64,000 bases of DNA from Sipunculus nudus (taxonomy: Eukaryota > Annelida > Sipuncula > Golfingiida > Sipunculidae), in NCBI GenBank assembly GCA_026874595.1, contig CM049318.1, forward strand, positions 53,545,250 to 53,609,249, in the 5' to 3' direction. Each line of letters begins with the position of its first letter. Position 1 is the stretch's first letter. A program made the translations under genes and the position numbers. Below, in pieces: positions 62,280 through 64,000 of this stretch. The notes under the pieces are model-generated. The model was given only the letters and a program-made list of their open reading frames with translations. It did not search any database and was not told the DNA's origin.

Positions 62280-63000
62280 GGATCTCCCAAAAATGTAATC
62301 AGTTGTTCCATGTACCATTGCCGATCTATCCTGAAAATTTTTATAAAAATCCGTTTATAAACGTAAATTGTAACCTGCCTAAATGCTTGTTGGACAAACT
62401 CGGTTGAAATTCCTTACAAATTAGGTGTAGAGTTTATGCAAATGAATCCCTTACCTGCATATATAAGCTGCTTACTCTTATTTTCCATAAACATCCATCC
62501 CGTCATTATCGCAGTGTTTACAACCATGCCAGATCCCTATTGGCTGATACAACCACAAGACAAGAAGAATTTCTCAGTTAATTTACCGCAAGGGTCTATT
62601 CTTTCTGACATATTGGTCATTCGATAGTAATTGTGCTTCCAATGGCGTCTAAGCATTTTTATTAATAGCAATATGCAGGGTTATTTCGTGTTTTCATGTT
62701 ACACAAGAAATATGTGTCAAAAAGTATTTGAATAGTTCTGTCCAACCATCCGTGATGTAAACTGTCACCGAAGTAAGTTGTACCGCTTGTGTTAAGCGGT
62801 AATATTTGTACCTAGTGGTGCTGTTGATGATTTCCCGTAGAGAATTTCAAATGTCTTATATGAAGAAAATGTGTTTCACTAAAAAGCCATGATTGGTAAG
62901 ATTTTTTTTCGGTATGCAAAAATCAGTAGACCGTTTTCATCAATCCAGTTTTGCCCTGGAAGGTTTTGATATAGTCTTTTGGTTGAATTACGATCGACAT
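62280..63000. other. Intergenic, nothing recognised
   Basis: Short open frames only; no motif or repeat was identified. Confidence 0.4.
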
Positions 63001-63003
63001 TGA

Positions 63004-63801
63004 TTAAAAAGGCATTTCCCAGAGTGTTAAGTAGGGATGTATACCGCGGTCAACGTCTCCATCACTGGTCATGCATATGGGCATGCGCAGTGAGAAAGGC
63101 GAAAATTAGAGGTTCAGCAGACGAAAACGACCTTTCTTGTCATTTTGCAGTTCAAAGTGGGGACCAGCACCGGAAAAGGTTGTAGTTAAAAAAATGAGGT
63201 ACGACTCTATTGAAAATAATGCATTACTTTAAAAGCATCCGCAATGAATAAATGTTGCAGCCTCATACGACAAAATATTACGTCATACGTCTCTCTTAAT
63301 GATTCCACAACTAAATCCTGATGTGCAAATTTCCAGTTGGTGAAACGTGCTTATTGATTTGTTTATTACTCGAGGGACTATATCCATTCCAGTGTAATTA
63401 ATATCATCACGGGTTTGTAGAAAATGGTTCATCCAGAACATATGTTCGCACGGGATGTCTAAAATTCGGATTGTGTCTTTGTCTAACTGTTTCTTCAGCT
63501 CATTAATAAGGGAATGTAAAACGCCAATGTCTTCTTGTGCCCAATCTAAAGCAGATCCAGCGCCTGATCCCTGGACCTCTGGATATCGGGCGTCTAACAT
63601 TGCTTTATTATGTACCAAAGCTTTGCTTTTGTAAACCTTTTCAAATTCCTGTCTCTTATGGCTTTCTTCTAGGCTTTCTGTGGCTAAAAAGACTATAATT
63701 TTCATTTCGGCAGGATTTGGTCTCTGTGTGAGACAATCCAAAGTGCATGATTCTGGCATGTTGCTTGGGTCGACATCTTTCCAATTTTTTACATCTGTCA
63801 C
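63004..63801 (-). pseudogene. SAM-dependent methyltransferase-like gene, intronless, frameshifted
   Basis: The ATG at 63,801 opens 172 codons. Residues 78-144 carry GSGAGSALDWAQ, ILDIPC with WM four residues later, and YTGMDIVP, which fit motif I and motif II of a class I methyltransferase family. The usual Gly-Asp after PC is Glu-His. Similarity continues in other frames: NWKFAHQDLV then YDVIFCRMRLQHL (63,210-63,335), then YLIFLTTTFSG and KGRFRLLNL, ending LTLWEMPF at a stop at 63,004-63,006. This implies one extra base near 63,343-63,345, one missing base near 63,212-63,216 and an in-frame stop at 63,106-63,108. Without these it would be one exon of about 265 codons. Substrate unknown. Assembly errors could explain some lesions but not easily all three. 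Confidence 0.7.
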
Positions 63802-64000
63802 TTAACTGAATCTATCTGTTTATTAGCAATGGGTAATTGAAATGCAGAAAGCCAGCAAGAACAAGTGCGCCTCTATCAGACTGACACGCACAACATTTCC
63901 CCAGCTTCCGGTGCGCATTTTTCCCGACGTAGGTCTTTTTCTTGTTTTTCTTTTGAACGGAAAGTCAAGGCACCAAAGGTTATCCAGGTCAGGTCACCTG

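Noticed and set aside
61730-62407. Repeat protein of 225 residues
   Set aside because: The open frame is produced by a stop-free 42-bp minisatellite that is open on both strands; there is no promoter, intron or family support.

Overview
The window looks like AT-rich nuclear DNA of a marine invertebrate, most plausibly a mollusc or another lophotrochozoan. It has no bacterial gene layout. Genes are split by GT-AG introns, and the space between them is filled with TA microsatellites, poly-C runs, decayed LINEs, tRNA-derived SINEs and diverged inverted repeats. The species assignment is inference: no rRNA or conserved host gene is present to confirm it.

The centre (about 25.7-46.0 kb) holds the main content: two copies of a RAG-like (ProtoRAG-type) transposon in head-to-head inverted orientation. 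Each arm reads inward from the same terminal sequence (CACTTAC...). It carries a small multi-exon accessory gene with zinc-knuckle motifs, then a RAG2-like kelch gene, then a convergently transcribed RAG1-like gene. The left arm (25,743-35,148) continues into the RAG1-like N-terminal zinc/RING region. The right arm (36,711-45,969) is cut inside RAG1L. A loop of about 1.56 kb (35,149-36,710) separates the arms. The arms are highly similar, but each has its own stops, frameshifts and small deletions. Between them the two copies keep all three catalytic acidic residues of RAG1 and the RAG1 zinc ligands. In both copies a conserved internal splice donor could join the first exons of the accessory gene in frame to the RAG2-like gene. 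If so, one promoter next to the transposon end would make two products by alternative splicing.

Left of the centre, 2.7-5.6 and 20.3-23.9 kb hold copies of a dispersed unclassified repeat. At 7.0-12.45 kb and 14.0-18.8 kb lie two degenerate non-LTR retrotransposons (L1/Tx1-like, ORF1 plus endonuclease/reverse transcriptase); the second has lost its RT palm. Just outside the RAG arms, related arrays of a 16-bp repeat lie in opposite orientation (24.1-24.76 kb and 47.8-48.15 kb).

Right of the centre, 48.2-61.35 kb is framed by a diverged long inverted repeat with no recognisable transposase between its arms. An 11-copy perfect 42-bp minisatellite sits at 61.8-62.3 kb. A broken intronless SAM-dependent methyltransferase-like gene lies on the minus strand at 63.0-63.8 kb. 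No intact conventional host gene was recognised.
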